From positions 1-41,775 of the forward strand of contig CAYWFS010000013.1 in the NCBI GenBank assembly GCA_964457685.1: a stretch of DNA of 41,775 nucleotides, written 5' to 3'. Each line of letters starts with the position of its first letter. The first letter of the stretch is position 1. Position numbers and translations under genes: made by a program. Shown here in pieces: positions 16,998 to 25,982 of this stretch. Under the pieces are notes generated by a model that saw only the letters and a list, made by a program, of their open reading frames with translations, was not told the origin of the DNA and ran no database searches. The stretch is from UMGS1696 sp964457685 (GTDB lineage Bacteria > Bacillota > Clostridia > Oscillospirales > CAG-272).

Positions 16998-18119
16998 CTA
17001 TTCTTTTTCTCTCTCGAAATAGTACTTTTTGTTATGGGCACATATGCTTTGAATAATTCCTATAAACAGATACATGGAAATTATCGAAGACGAGCCATAT
17101 GAGAAGAAAGGCAACGTAATTCCGACAACGGGAAGCATACAAAGGCACATTCCGATGTTTTCTGCCGACTGTGCGATAAGCATTCCCGCAATTCCGACAC
17201 AGATATATGAAGCATACGTCTTTCGTGTTCTCTTTGCAAGCCACAATATTCTTATAACCAGAATAGTCATAAGCGTTATGTAGAGGAATGTTCCGATAAA
17301 TCCGAATTTTTCCGCAAGCACCGCAAACAGGCAGTCAGACCACCCCTCTGGAAGTGAGTAATATTTTGAGCCGCCTGAGAAGCCCGCACCTCTGAATCCG
17401 CCTGAAATTATACATCTACGGCTTGCAAGCTGTTGCAGACCTTTATCGAGTGGGTCGAGGTCGGGGTTAAATCCTACCAGAATTCGTCTTTGCTGCTTTT
17501 CTGACAAATGTTGCCAAAGGAACGGAGATGCCATAACGACAGCGGTTCCGGCACCGAGGAAATACCACAAGGACATTCCCGAAGCAAACAGCATGAACGC
17601 CGCAATCACAATATAGACGAGAGCCATACCGAAGTCGGATATTGCTACAAGACCTATTATTAAACCTGCGTGGAGTGCAAGCTGTAGGACTGACGACGGT
17701 TTATTTATCTTGTCCTTTAATGCCGCCAAATGAAGTGCAAAGCAAGCCATAAATGTTATCTTTACGAATTCCGACGGCTGCCACGACAGGTTCAGAAACG
17801 GAAGAGGAAGCCAGTTTTTGTTTCCCATACTTCCCTGCCCGAATATACGAACAATTACCATGAGTCCTACCGACAACGCAAAGAAAACATATTTCATTTT
17901 TGTTATCAGTGCATCGTAATCAATAAACGTAATTACGGTCATTCCGACTATTCCGATGAATGAAGCAAGAGACTGAACCTTGGCGTACCATGTGCCGTAA
18001 GCATCCGAGGCAGACGCTAAGGTTATGATACTCATAAGATTCATTCCGAGAACGCAAAAGAGAATGACAGGGTCGATTCTCCTGAGCTTTTCGTTGTTAG
18101 TTATAGAGAATTCTTTCAA
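16998..18119 (-). CDS. SEDS-family peptidoglycan polymerase (RodA/FtsW/SpoVE)
   Basis: A 373-aa polytopic membrane protein of the SEDS family, which polymerises glycan strands from lipid II with a class B PBP partner. About ten hydrophobic segments are visible. Conserved motifs are SWQPSEFVKI, ISDFGMALV (with the Asp expected for catalysis), LAEKFGFIG and LPFFSYGSSS near the end. It is more RodA-like than FtsW-like, but the paralogue cannot be fixed. The start is TTG at 18119, supported by GAGGGG about 5 bases upstream; the only nearby ATG is followed at once by an in-frame stop. It is the third gene after pcrA and proS, 30 bp behind proS. No PBP gene is adjacent. Confidence 0.88.
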   Translation of the reverse strand: MKEFSITNNEKLRRIDPVILFCVLGMNLMSIITLASASDAYGTWYAKVQSLASFIGIVGMTVITFIDYDALITKMKYVFFALSVGLMVIVRIFGQGSMGNKNWLPLPFLNLSWQPSEFVKITFMACFALHLAALKDKINKPSSVLQLALHAGLIIGLVAISDFGMALVYIVIAAFMLFASGMSLWYFLGAGTAVVMASPFLWQHLSEKQQRRILVGFNPDLDPLDKGLQQLASRRCIISGGFRGAGFSGGSKYYSLPEGWSDCLFAVLAEKFGFIGTFLYITLMTILVIRILWLAKRTRKTYASYICVGIAGMLIAQSAENIGMCLCMLPVVGITLPFFSYGSSSIISMYLFIGIIQSICAHNKKYYFEREKE

Positions 18120-18149
18120 GTCATCCCCTCTTTCGGTATGAGCGGTATA

Positions 18150-19586
18150 TTAATATGCTATTCCCCAGTATACCATATGCTTTGCGGGTTTGCCACAGCA
18201 TACGCAGGTATCGGAGAGATGTTCCTGGTCAAGCGGAATACATCTTGAGCCTAAGCCGGTAAGCTCCTTAACCTTATCCTCGCATTCTTCGTCTCCGCAC
18301 CACATAGCTTTAACAAAGCCGTCGCCGTGTGTGAGAGCTTCTTTGATTTCATCGATTGTTGTGCAGGAGTAGGTTCTTCTTTCGCGGTTTTCGAGAGCCT
18401 TTGCAAGCATTCCGTCTCTGATTTCAAGCATTTTTGCTTCGAGAACTTCTTCGATGTTTTCAAGCTTAACAACGGTCTTTTCCATGTTGTAACGTGTAAC
18501 GATAACACATTCGCCGTTTTCAATATCTCTCGGACCCATTTCGATTCTTACGGGTACACCACGCATTTCATATTCGGCGAACTTCCATCCGGGGCTGTTG
18601 TCGCTGTCATCGAGCTTCGTTCTGAACTTATCTTTAATTCTGTTGTAGAGAGCGGTATTTGCTTCGAGAACTCCGTCCTTGTGCATAGCTATCGGAATAA
18701 CTACGACCTGGATAGGTGCGATTGCAGGGGGAAGAACGAGACCGTTATCGTCACCGTGAGTCATGATGATACCGCCTATCATACGGGTAGTACAACCCCA
18801 TGATGTCTGGTGAGGATATTTGAGTGTGTTGTCCTTGTCGGTATACTGAATATCGAAAGCGTGAGCAAATCCGTCTCCGAAGTAATGCGAGGTAGCAGCC
18901 TGGAGAGCCTTACCGTCGTGCATCATTGCTTCTATACAGTAGGTATCCTCTGCACCGGCAAACTTATCGGAGGGAGTTTTAACACCCTTTACAACGGGAA
19001 TTGCAAGATCGTTGATGTGGAAGTCAGCGTAAACATTGAGCATTTTTACGGTGAAATCACGAGCTTCTTCTGCACTTGAGTGCATTGTATGACCTTCCTG
19101 CCAGAGGAATTCTCTTGTACGGAGGAAAGGACGAGTGGTTTTTTCCCATCTCACAACGGAACACCACTGGTTATAAAGCTTCGGGAGATCACGGTAGGAT
19201 TTAATAATATTTCCGAAATGCTCACAGAAAAGTGTTTCCGATGTAGGACGAACGCAGAGCTTTTCCGTAAGAGGTTCACTTCCGCCGTGTGTTACCCATG
19301 CAACCTCGGGAGCAAAGCCTTCAACGTGATCCTTCTCCTTCTGAAGAAGTGACTCAGGAATAAAGAGAGGCATATACACGTTCTCAACACCGTTTTCCTT
19401 GAAGCGTGTGTCAAGGATTTTCTGGATGTTTTCCCATATAGCGTAGCCATAAGGACGGATGATCATACATCCTTTAACGCTCGAATAATCAACGAGGTCG
19501 GCTTTTTTGCATATGTCCGTATACCATTTTGCAAAGTCTTCGTTCATAGAAGTAATGTCACGGACGAGTTTCTTATCGTTTTTCAT
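18150..19586 (-). CDS. proS: Prolyl-tRNA synthetase (type 3, archaeal/eukaryal-like)
   Basis: A cytoplasmic class II synthetase that charges tRNA-Pro. At 478 aa it is the short form without the editing insertion of the E. coli type. Class II motifs are visible: GCMIIRPYGYAIWENIQ (motif 1), the VRPTSETLF region and RTREFLWQEGHTMH (motif 2), and QTSWGCTTRMIGGIIMTHGD (motif 3). The C-terminal zinc-binding-type domain ends in CVCCGKPAKHMVYWGIAY, with the terminal Tyr typical of this type. It lies in an operon 34 bp after pcrA. There is no room for a T-box leader, so tRNA-dependent attenuation is not expected here. Confidence 0.95.
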   Translation of the reverse strand: MKNDKKLVRDITSMNEDFAKWYTDICKKADLVDYSSVKGCMIIRPYGYAIWENIQKILDTRFKENGVENVYMPLFIPESLLQKEKDHVEGFAPEVAWVTHGGSEPLTEKLCVRPTSETLFCEHFGNIIKSYRDLPKLYNQWCSVVRWEKTTRPFLRTREFLWQEGHTMHSSAEEARDFTVKMLNVYADFHINDLAIPVVKGVKTPSDKFAGAEDTYCIEAMMHDGKALQAATSHYFGDGFAHAFDIQYTDKDNTLKYPHQTSWGCTTRMIGGIIMTHGDDNGLVLPPAIAPIQVVVIPIAMHKDGVLEANTALYNRIKDKFRTKLDDSDNSPGWKFAEYEMRGVPVRIEMGPRDIENGECVIVTRYNMEKTVVKLENIEEVLEAKMLEIRDGMLAKALENRERRTYSCTTIDEIKEALTHGDGFVKAMWCGDEECEDKVKELTGLGSRCIPLDQEHLSDTCVCCGKPAKHMVYWGIAY

Positions 19587-19620
19587 GAAAGAGAGGTATC
19601 CTTTCTGTTTTTATCTATAG

Positions 19621-22041
19621 TTATTGTTCTACTTTGACAAGTCTTGCGTAGGTTGCCATAAGCTTTTTGGTGCCTGCTTTTTCAAAGGCTATTTCGTAAA
19701 GTGTATCACCGCCCATAGGCTTTACGGAAAGGACTGTGCCGATTCCGAATGTTATATGCTTTACAGTATCGCCTGAGACAAATGTAGCCTGATTCTTGAC
19801 AGCCTGCGGTTTAAGTGCGGTAAGTGCCGGAGAGGGTTTTGATGTTTCGTTGAGGAAGTGATTTACCGGCTTCTGCTTAACGGGACGCTGTCTCAGCTGT
19901 CTGAGTTCTGCATCTCCCGGTGCTTCATCCTCTCTGTCAACCAGCTCTGCGGGGATTTCTTCGGCGAATCTCGAGAGTTTGTTTGAGCTTGTTCTTCCGC
20001 TGAGCATTCTGTCACGAACATGAGTGATATAAAGCTGTTTCTTAGCTCTTGTAATAGCAACATAAGCAAGGCGGCGTTCTTCTTCAATCTCTTCCTCGGC
20101 TCCCATGATGGTTTGGAAGCTCGGGAATATGTTTTCCTCCATTCCGGGAAGGAATACTATCGGGAATTCGAGACCCTTTGCCGAGTGAATGGTCATAAGT
20201 ACGACAGCGTCTGCTTCTTCATCATATTTATCGACATCGGAAACGAGTGCAACGTCCTCGAGGAATTCCACAAGAGACGGTTCATCCACACTTTCTTCGT
20301 ATATTTTTGCTGCGGAAATAAGCTCTCCCACGTTGTTTCGACGATTATCTCTTTCAACGAGGTCTGTCATATCACTGAGCATTTTGTTGTATCCGGATTC
20401 TTCAGCAACAAGCTCTATGAGTTCAGAGGGTTTAAGGGTCATGGAAGCTTCACGGAAATGATCCATCATATAAACGAAGTTGACCATTTGATTTGCCGTT
20501 GCGGAGGATATAGCGGCATATCGCTTTGCACGACGGAGGAATTCAAGAAGCTGACATCCTTCCTGCTGTGCAAGTGCTTCCGCAATCTGAATGGATTTAT
20601 CACCGATTCCTCTGCGGGGGGTGTTAATGATTCTGCGGAGTCGGAGGTCATCGCTCGGGTTATTTATAAGTGCAAGGTACGCTATAAGGTCCTTTACCTC
20701 GGCGTGTTCAAAGAATCGCATTCCACCGAGCATACGATAAGGAATACCGCTTTTTGCAAATGCCTGCTCTACCGCTCTAGACTGTGCGTTTGTACGGTAA
20801 AGAACTGCGAAATCCTTATATGAGCCGCCGCTTTTCACGGTATTTGTTATTACTTCGGCGATATATCTTCCCTCATCGTTCTGAGTTCCGAGGTTTTTGA
20901 TTTTTATCTTTTCGCCGTCGTTTCCGCTTGTCCAAAGGGTTTTACCGAGACGACCGGAGTTATGTTCAATAACATTATTTGCGGCATTAAGTATCGTCTT
21001 TGTTGAACGATAGTTTTCCTCAAGCTTTATCACAGCGGTGTTATCGTAATTTTTATCAAAGTTTATGATGTTTTCGATAACCGCTCCTCTGAATTTATAA
21101 ATACTCTGGTCATCATCTCCGACTACCATTATATTCTTATACTTTGCGGAAAGGAGGAGTGTAAGTTCAAGCTGGGCATAGTTTGTATCCTGATACTCAT
21201 CGACCGAGATATACTTGAACTTATTCTGAAGTAAAGCACGAACTTCGTCACATTCTGTAAGCAATCTTACAGTCTGCATAATAATATCATCGAAATCAAG
21301 CAGATTCTGAGCTTTAAGCTTTGCGGCATAGAGCTGGTACACCTGTGCGATCTGCTTTAACTTCATATCGACTCCTGCATTTGCGGTGTATTCCTCGGGA
21401 CCTATGAGCTTATCCTTTGCACGGCTTATTGCATTCTGAACGGTTTTAACAGGCAATATTTTGTCGTCTATATTCAGCTGCTTCATGCAAAGAGTAATCT
21501 GTTTTTTGCTGTCATCGGTGTCGCAGATTGTGAAGTTTCTGTCGTAGCCTATATGGTCGCCGTATCTGCGAAGTATCTGTACACATATAGAATGGAAGGT
21601 ACCTGTTTTTATTTCGGAGACCTCTGTGCTGTCTTCGCCGAAAATGGAAGATATTCTCGATTTTATCTCACGAGCAGCTTTATTTGTAAATGTAATTGCC
21701 ATTACCTGCCACGGTTTCGGAGGATCAAGCTTAAATCTTTCGAGATAAACTCCAAGCTCATCGTGTTCGAGAGAAGAAGCCGCTTTCATTTCGCTTATTA
21801 CATTTTCGTCAATATCTGCGGGGCAAGCATCGGAGTTATATGCGTCTCCGTAGCGTATCATATATGCGAGTCTGTTTACAAGAACGGTGGTTTTTCCACT
21901 TCCCGCTCCCGCAAGAATAAGCAGAGGACCGTTTATATGGTATACGGCCTTTCTCTGCATACTATTCAGTTTGTCATAATACTTATCGAACAATGCTCTC
22001 TTGGTTTCAAGGTAGGACTGTCTCAAATTTAATTCTGCCAT
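19621..22041 (-). CDS. pcrA: ATP-dependent DNA helicase PcrA/UvrD
   Basis: An 806-aa superfamily 1A 3'-5' helicase used in repair and in clearing proteins from DNA. It has the full motif set: Q motif region LNSMQRKAVYHINGPLLILAGAGSGKTT (motif I at about residues 44-52), AITFTNKAAREIKSRI, TFHSICVQILRR, VDEYQDTN, VGDDDQSIYKFRGA, YRTNAQSRAVEQ, MTIHSAKGLEFPIVFLPG and RLAYVAITRAKKQLYI. The C-terminal 60 residues form the small domain that binds RNA polymerase in PcrA (HITFGIGTVLSV). It is the first gene of pcrA-proS-rodA/ftsW behind a consensus promoter; the ribosome binding site is poor. Confidence 0.96.
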   Translation of the reverse strand: MAELNLRQSYLETKRALFDKYYDKLNSMQRKAVYHINGPLLILAGAGSGKTTVLVNRLAYMIRYGDAYNSDACPADIDENVISEMKAASSLEHDELGVYLERFKLDPPKPWQVMAITFTNKAAREIKSRISSIFGEDSTEVSEIKTGTFHSICVQILRRYGDHIGYDRNFTICDTDDSKKQITLCMKQLNIDDKILPVKTVQNAISRAKDKLIGPEEYTANAGVDMKLKQIAQVYQLYAAKLKAQNLLDFDDIIMQTVRLLTECDEVRALLQNKFKYISVDEYQDTNYAQLELTLLLSAKYKNIMVVGDDDQSIYKFRGAVIENIINFDKNYDNTAVIKLEENYRSTKTILNAANNVIEHNSGRLGKTLWTSGNDGEKIKIKNLGTQNDEGRYIAEVITNTVKSGGSYKDFAVLYRTNAQSRAVEQAFAKSGIPYRMLGGMRFFEHAEVKDLIAYLALINNPSDDLRLRRIINTPRRGIGDKSIQIAEALAQQEGCQLLEFLRRAKRYAAISSATANQMVNFVYMMDHFREASMTLKPSELIELVAEESGYNKMLSDMTDLVERDNRRNNVGELISAAKIYEESVDEPSLVEFLEDVALVSDVDKYDEEADAVVLMTIHSAKGLEFPIVFLPGMEENIFPSFQTIMGAEEEIEEERRLAYVAITRAKKQLYITHVRDRMLSGRTSSNKLSRFAEEIPAELVDREDEAPGDAELRQLRQRPVKQKPVNHFLNETSKPSPALTALKPQAVKNQATFVSGDTVKHITFGIGTVLSVKPMGGDTLYEIAFEKAGTKKLMATYARLVKVEQ

Positions 22042-22075
22042 TCAACACGCTCTTTCTCATAAATGTGGTTCTACC

Positions 22076-22096
22076 GGATGCAACGATACAGCATCC
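22076..22096 (-). promoter_or_regulatory. Hairpin in the pcrA leader
   Basis: GGATGC and GCATCC (22076-22081 and 22091-22096) form a 6-bp stem in the 5' leader of pcrA, about 35 bases before the ATG. It has no T run and is therefore not a terminator. The purpose is unknown. Confidence 0.4.
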
Positions 22097-22117
22097 GCAT
22101 CTTACAAAATCAATATA

Positions 22118-22146
22118 ATTATACCACATTTTAAATTTTTTTTCAA
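22118..22146 (-). promoter_or_regulatory. Sigma-A promoter of pcrA-proS-rodA/ftsW
   Basis: On the minus strand TTGAAA (22146-22141), 17 bp, TATAAT (22123-22118). An A tract lies within the spacer. Confidence 0.85.
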
Positions 22147-22219
22147 CAATAAACTCCACAACATTTTCACATCTTTTTGTCCTGTTTATATATAATTGTT
22201 GCTACCGTAATAAAACAAA

Positions 22220-22260
22220 AAATATGCGTCCCCGATTTTATTTATCAAGGACGCATATTT
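22220..22260 (-). terminator. Terminator of the permease/adaptor/SBP cassette
   Basis: aaatatgcgtcc (22220-22231) pairs with ggacgcatattt (22249-22260). Read on the minus strand it is followed by a T-rich tract. It begins 9 bases after the stop of the solute-binding gene. Confidence 0.88.
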
Positions 22261-22269
22261 ATTTAATGC

Positions 22270-24882
22270 TTACGAATGCTCGGAGATGTAGATTTTAGCA
22301 CGGCTTGCTATAACCTTTGCGGTCTCCTCCGCACTCTTGGTTCCGCCGAAGAAGCCTGACAGCTCCTCGTTTATTATTTCGACAAGGTCTGTATCGGAGC
22401 GATTAACCTTTGTTGCTCCTTTTACAAGCTCCAGGCACTTCTGAACGCTTTCCTCGTCAAAGGGCTGGTTGGAATTTTTAAGGTACTCAATGTACTCATC
22501 ACTGTAGCCGTTATTCTTATACCATTCGAGGCTGCTGTCATCTATGCCGTAGGAATAATACCTGTCCTTCGCATTTGCCGCCTGAGATTCAAGGAATTCG
22601 ATATTAGTCGAGAAGTAGTAGTTTCTCTTTGCAATATCATCGTCCTCCATGAAGCTCTTGATAATCTCCCACGCCTGCTCTTTAACCTGAGAAGTATAGC
22701 TTATTGCAAACTCCATGTTCGGAGCAATAACCGCACCGTTACCGGAATCTGTCGGGAAGCCTATAGCGGTAACATCATTCGTTGCGAAGTAATTTCTGTT
22801 GTACAGATAATCGCTGAAGCTTGAGAGATATGTGAAATCGAGGAGACCGTAGTTCTTATAGAAACGCATCTCGTATTTCTGTGAAATCTCCTGTTCGGCA
22901 TCCGCATCGTACTCGTAGTTGTCACCCATTGAATCGTAGTACGCCTCCCAAACACCCATTTCGGGGCAGGTTGCGAGATAGTTTATGAAGTTTATAAAGC
23001 CTTCGGATTCAAAGTAGGTTTCTCCGGTTTCCCAGTTAATGAACGAACTCATCGCACAGTTGAAGAAGGTGCTTATTATATCATCTCTGCCACTGTCGTA
23101 GAATGCGGTAGAGCCCTCGGGCATATTGTTTATAAGCTCCATCATTTCGTCGAATGTCCAACCGGGTTCGTCTCCGACAAATTCAGACTTTGCCATGATA
23201 GTTCTGAGAGAGAATGAAAGAATAACGGAATAGAGATTTCCGTCAACCGTGCAGGCATCAAAGACGTTCGAGAGATATTTCGAGCGGTCAATACCTATTT
23301 CGGGGTCATCAATAAACTGATTGAGGTCGGTGAACACACCTTTTTTGAAGTAGCTGTCAACGGGCATTGAGGAATTAAGCAGGATAATATCGGGCATATC
23401 ACCTGTTATAATATCATTGTTAAATCTTGTAAGTCCGCCCTTGTATTCGTTTTCTTCGCTGTTATACTGAGCGTAGTTTACAAGAGATACTCTTATACCG
23501 GTGTTCAGCTTGTTGTACTTAATTATAGCGTTTGTTACGTTGTAATATGAACCGAGGACACCGACTGTAACGATTATCTCTTCCTGAAGCTCCTCATCGG
23601 GTACTCTTTCCATTATGTTGAGAGTGCAATTGCTTCCGTTATCGGTTTCGGAATAATCATACATAATCAAGCAGATTCTTCCGTCGGGGAGAAGAAGCAG
23701 ATTTGAGATATTGTTTTGCTGAATGTCGGAGTTAATAAAGTTCATTTCCTCGGAGATGGTGTCGTTTACAAAGTCGTAAACATTAACGCTTCCGGAAGTT
23801 CTGTAGTAAAGGAGTCCGTTCTTAAATCCGAGCATACTGTACATATTGTTAAGCACAGTAGAAATATTTGAAGCGGTAAAATCGGTCTTTTCTCCGTTTT
23901 CGATACAGCTGAGCTTTGAAGTGCTGTTCTCATAATAGGTCAAGTAAACCTTATCTCCGTCAAAAGAGATGTTGTTTATCCAGCCGTCCTCAAGTGTATA
24001 CTGATATTTCAGTGTCATATCGGAGTCAAACATCATGAATCCGTCATCTACAACAACGACAATTTCACCGTTTGAGCCGTAACGTATGTAGTTGATGTAA
24101 ATATTTTCCATATTCACACCTGCGTTTGTCATAGCTGTGGTGAGGTCAATCTGCTCCGTAATTTCGGAAGTCTGCGTATCGTATTTATATATGGTATACA
24201 CGTTATTTGATATACCTGTTTCACTGTCCCAGTTGTATACAACGTATACCAGCATGATTTTGCCGTCGGAATCAACCGAAAGCGAATTCATATATCCGTC
24301 AAGGTTGTCGGGGAGATCCACGGTATATGTTTCACCTGTCACATAGTCGTAAACCATAAGACTCATTACCGAAATATAGTCGTAATACCAGCCGTAAGGA
24401 AGTGATGAGCTTTGATCATCCACGGCTTCCACGCTCATATCATCGTCAAGTATGCCGTCACCGTTTGAATCATCGACAGTGTCATCCGTAACACCTTCGT
24501 CTTCCTCGAGGTCGCCTATGTCTATTTCGGGTTCGGAATTGTCTGCCGTTACTTCTTCCTCTACGACTTCTTCTTCATACTCCTGTGAGCCTTCCCAATA
24601 GTAGCCTGTACGACGTTCAACTTCTTCGCCAAGCTCGTTTATTGTCAGAGTGTAGGTAGTGCTGTAGGTTGCATAGATTTTATCCCCGCTCGCTACAGTA
24701 TTGCTGATATAGTCTATACCGTTTGAAAGTTTTATTTCCTCACCGGCATACACATTTGTACGTTTGGATTTCGGCGGCTCTGTTTCTTTTTTTGAGCAGG
24801 ATGTAAGTGCGGCAGAGGCAAGCATTATTACCGCCAGTGCCATAGGAACTATCCGTCTCGAAGCTGTTTTCTTATTGTTCAT
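22270..24882 (-). CDS. Lipoprotein: propeller-like domain fused to CUT1-type solute-binding domain
   Basis: An 870-aa lipoprotein. The lipobox LTSC puts the lipid-bearing Cys at residue 29. Residues about 100-155 are a very acidic linker (EYEEEVVEEEV, LEEDEGVTDDTVDD). Residues about 160-430 repeat a strand-turn pattern with Asp/Gly turns (SVDSDGKIMLVYV, RYGSNGEIVVVVDD, SFDGDKVYLTYY, LLLPDGRICLIMYD), as expected of a beta-propeller. From about 435 onward it reads as an extracellular sugar-type binding protein (VTVGVLGSYYNVTNAIIKYN, GDMPDIILL, YFKKGVFTDLNQFIDD, AWEIIKSFM). AGGAGG precedes ATG 24882, which overlaps the previous gene by ATGA. It is last in a five-gene operon with two CUT1 permeases. 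The ligand is unknown; ordinary binding proteins are about half this length. Confidence 0.82.
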   Translation of the reverse strand: MNNKKTASRRIVPMALAVIMLASAALTSCSKKETEPPKSKRTNVYAGEEIKLSNGIDYISNTVASGDKIYATYSTTYTLTINELGEEVERRTGYYWEGSQEYEEEVVEEEVTADNSEPEIDIGDLEEDEGVTDDTVDDSNGDGILDDDMSVEAVDDQSSSLPYGWYYDYISVMSLMVYDYVTGETYTVDLPDNLDGYMNSLSVDSDGKIMLVYVVYNWDSETGISNNVYTIYKYDTQTSEITEQIDLTTAMTNAGVNMENIYINYIRYGSNGEIVVVVDDGFMMFDSDMTLKYQYTLEDGWINNISFDGDKVYLTYYENSTSKLSCIENGEKTDFTASNISTVLNNMYSMLGFKNGLLYYRTSGSVNVYDFVNDTISEEMNFINSDIQQNNISNLLLLPDGRICLIMYDYSETDNGSNCTLNIMERVPDEELQEEIIVTVGVLGSYYNVTNAIIKYNKLNTGIRVSLVNYAQYNSEENEYKGGLTRFNNDIITGDMPDIILLNSSMPVDSYFKKGVFTDLNQFIDDPEIGIDRSKYLSNVFDACTVDGNLYSVILSFSLRTIMAKSEFVGDEPGWTFDEMMELINNMPEGSTAFYDSGRDDIISTFFNCAMSSFINWETGETYFESEGFINFINYLATCPEMGVWEAYYDSMGDNYEYDADAEQEISQKYEMRFYKNYGLLDFTYLSSFSDYLYNRNYFATNDVTAIGFPTDSGNGAVIAPNMEFAISYTSQVKEQAWEIIKSFMEDDDIAKRNYYFSTNIEFLESQAANAKDRYYSYGIDDSSLEWYKNNGYSDEYIEYLKNSNQPFDEESVQKCLELVKGATKVNRSDTDLVEIINEELSGFFGGTKSAEETAKVIASRAKIYISEHS

Positions 24883-25976
24883 TGTTTCCTCCTTAGCTCA
24901 GCCTCGGTTTTCGCCGAAGTCTTTTTTGTTGTCTTACGCTTACCGTGCTTCTTCAAAAGTTTTTTGATTTCATATGTAACGGAATAACTTGAGTGCTTGA
25001 ACAAAGTAATACTTACTACGAGTGAAATCACGAACAGCACGAGGAACGCTATCTCAAACATCATAATGATTGCTGCATAAAAGTCGTACACCTTAGCTTC
25101 GTTTTCCCAATACGGATACTCTATTTTGTCGTTTCTTATCCACGAATATTTGAGTACCTTCATATTGTTGAAGCGATTTTTCAGAGAAAAGCGGTCTGTA
25201 ACCTCGACAATTTCCGTTGTCTCTTCATTCATCTTCACAACACCGTCGAAAATGTTCTTTGCAAAGCTTTTTACGGAATTGGGGAGTGCTGCCTCGAATA
25301 TCGTAACGCTGTTATCTTTTCCGACAGTCTTTGTGTAGCCGGTATAGCTCATATACATTCTCGGACGAGTACCGTATGTGTAGCCGTAGATTCCGCTGTC
25401 CGTTTCAGGCTCACATACCCCCGACACGGTAAATTCCTCTCCGCTTATGTTGACGGTCATTCCGACGATATTTTCCGCACCGAACAGCTTCCACGCAAGG
25501 TCTCTGTCGATAACAATACCCATAGGATTTGAGGTATCATTTAAAAAATATGAACCGTACAGCATTTTCATCGGATGAAACACGAAGAAATCTCCGTCAG
25601 CGGCTATTGTTGCGGCGGTAACCGTACTTTTAGAGCCTTGAACACTCACGTTGACAGCGGTTCCGTAGGTATAAGCCCACGACCTTGCACCCTCGTTCGG
25701 GTTTACGGATGCTTCGAGAAGTGCCGAGTCGATTGAATTCGCCCACGAAAGAGCTTTATCCGAGGATATTGCACTTCCTTCCTCCGTGTACATATTCACT
25801 ACAGCGAATGAGTCGCCGTTTGATGACCATCTCTCACCCGCATCAAGGTATTCAAGCCTGTTTTCATAGCTATTCACAACAAGCTCGAATATTCCTACCA
25901 GTGCAAGCGATACGGCAAAAATCAGTGCGAATATCCCGGAGAGCTTCAGAAGTTTTTTGTTAACTTTATCATTCAT
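24879..25976 (-). CDS. MacB periplasmic-core-like membrane protein, two TM segments
   Basis: A 365-aa membrane protein. A TM segment at about residues 12-34 is followed by a roughly 255-residue extracytoplasmic domain with MacB-core features (YTYGTAVNVSVQG, YGSYFLND, VIDRDLAWKLFGAENIVGMTVNISGEEFTVSGV). A second TM lies at about 297-322, then a very basic cytoplasmic tail (KKHGKRKTTKKTSAK). A complete MacB/FtsX permease has four TM helices; helices 3 and 4 are absent here, yet the reading frame is intact and the next gene overlaps by ATGA, so this looks like the natural end. It sits between the HlyD-like and binding-protein genes. No MacB ATPase is present. The role is unknown, perhaps a scaffold or sensor. 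Confidence 0.7.
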   Translation of the reverse strand: MNDKVNKKLLKLSGIFALIFAVSLALVGIFELVVNSYENRLEYLDAGERWSSNGDSFAVVNMYTEEGSAISSDKALSWANSIDSALLEASVNPNEGARSWAYTYGTAVNVSVQGSKSTVTAATIAADGDFFVFHPMKMLYGSYFLNDTSNPMGIVIDRDLAWKLFGAENIVGMTVNISGEEFTVSGVCEPETDSGIYGYTYGTRPRMYMSYTGYTKTVGKDNSVTIFEAALPNSVKSFAKNIFDGVVKMNEETTEIVEVTDRFSLKNRFNNMKVLKYSWIRNDKIEYPYWENEAKVYDFYAAIIMMFEIAFLVLFVISLVVSITLFKHSSYSVTYEIKKLLKKHGKRKTTKKTSAKTEAELRRKQ

Positions 25977-25982
25977 TTTATT

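Noticed and set aside
20020..20823. 267-aa plus-strand ORF inside pcrA
   Set aside because: It is an antisense shadow of a conserved helicase and has no family features.
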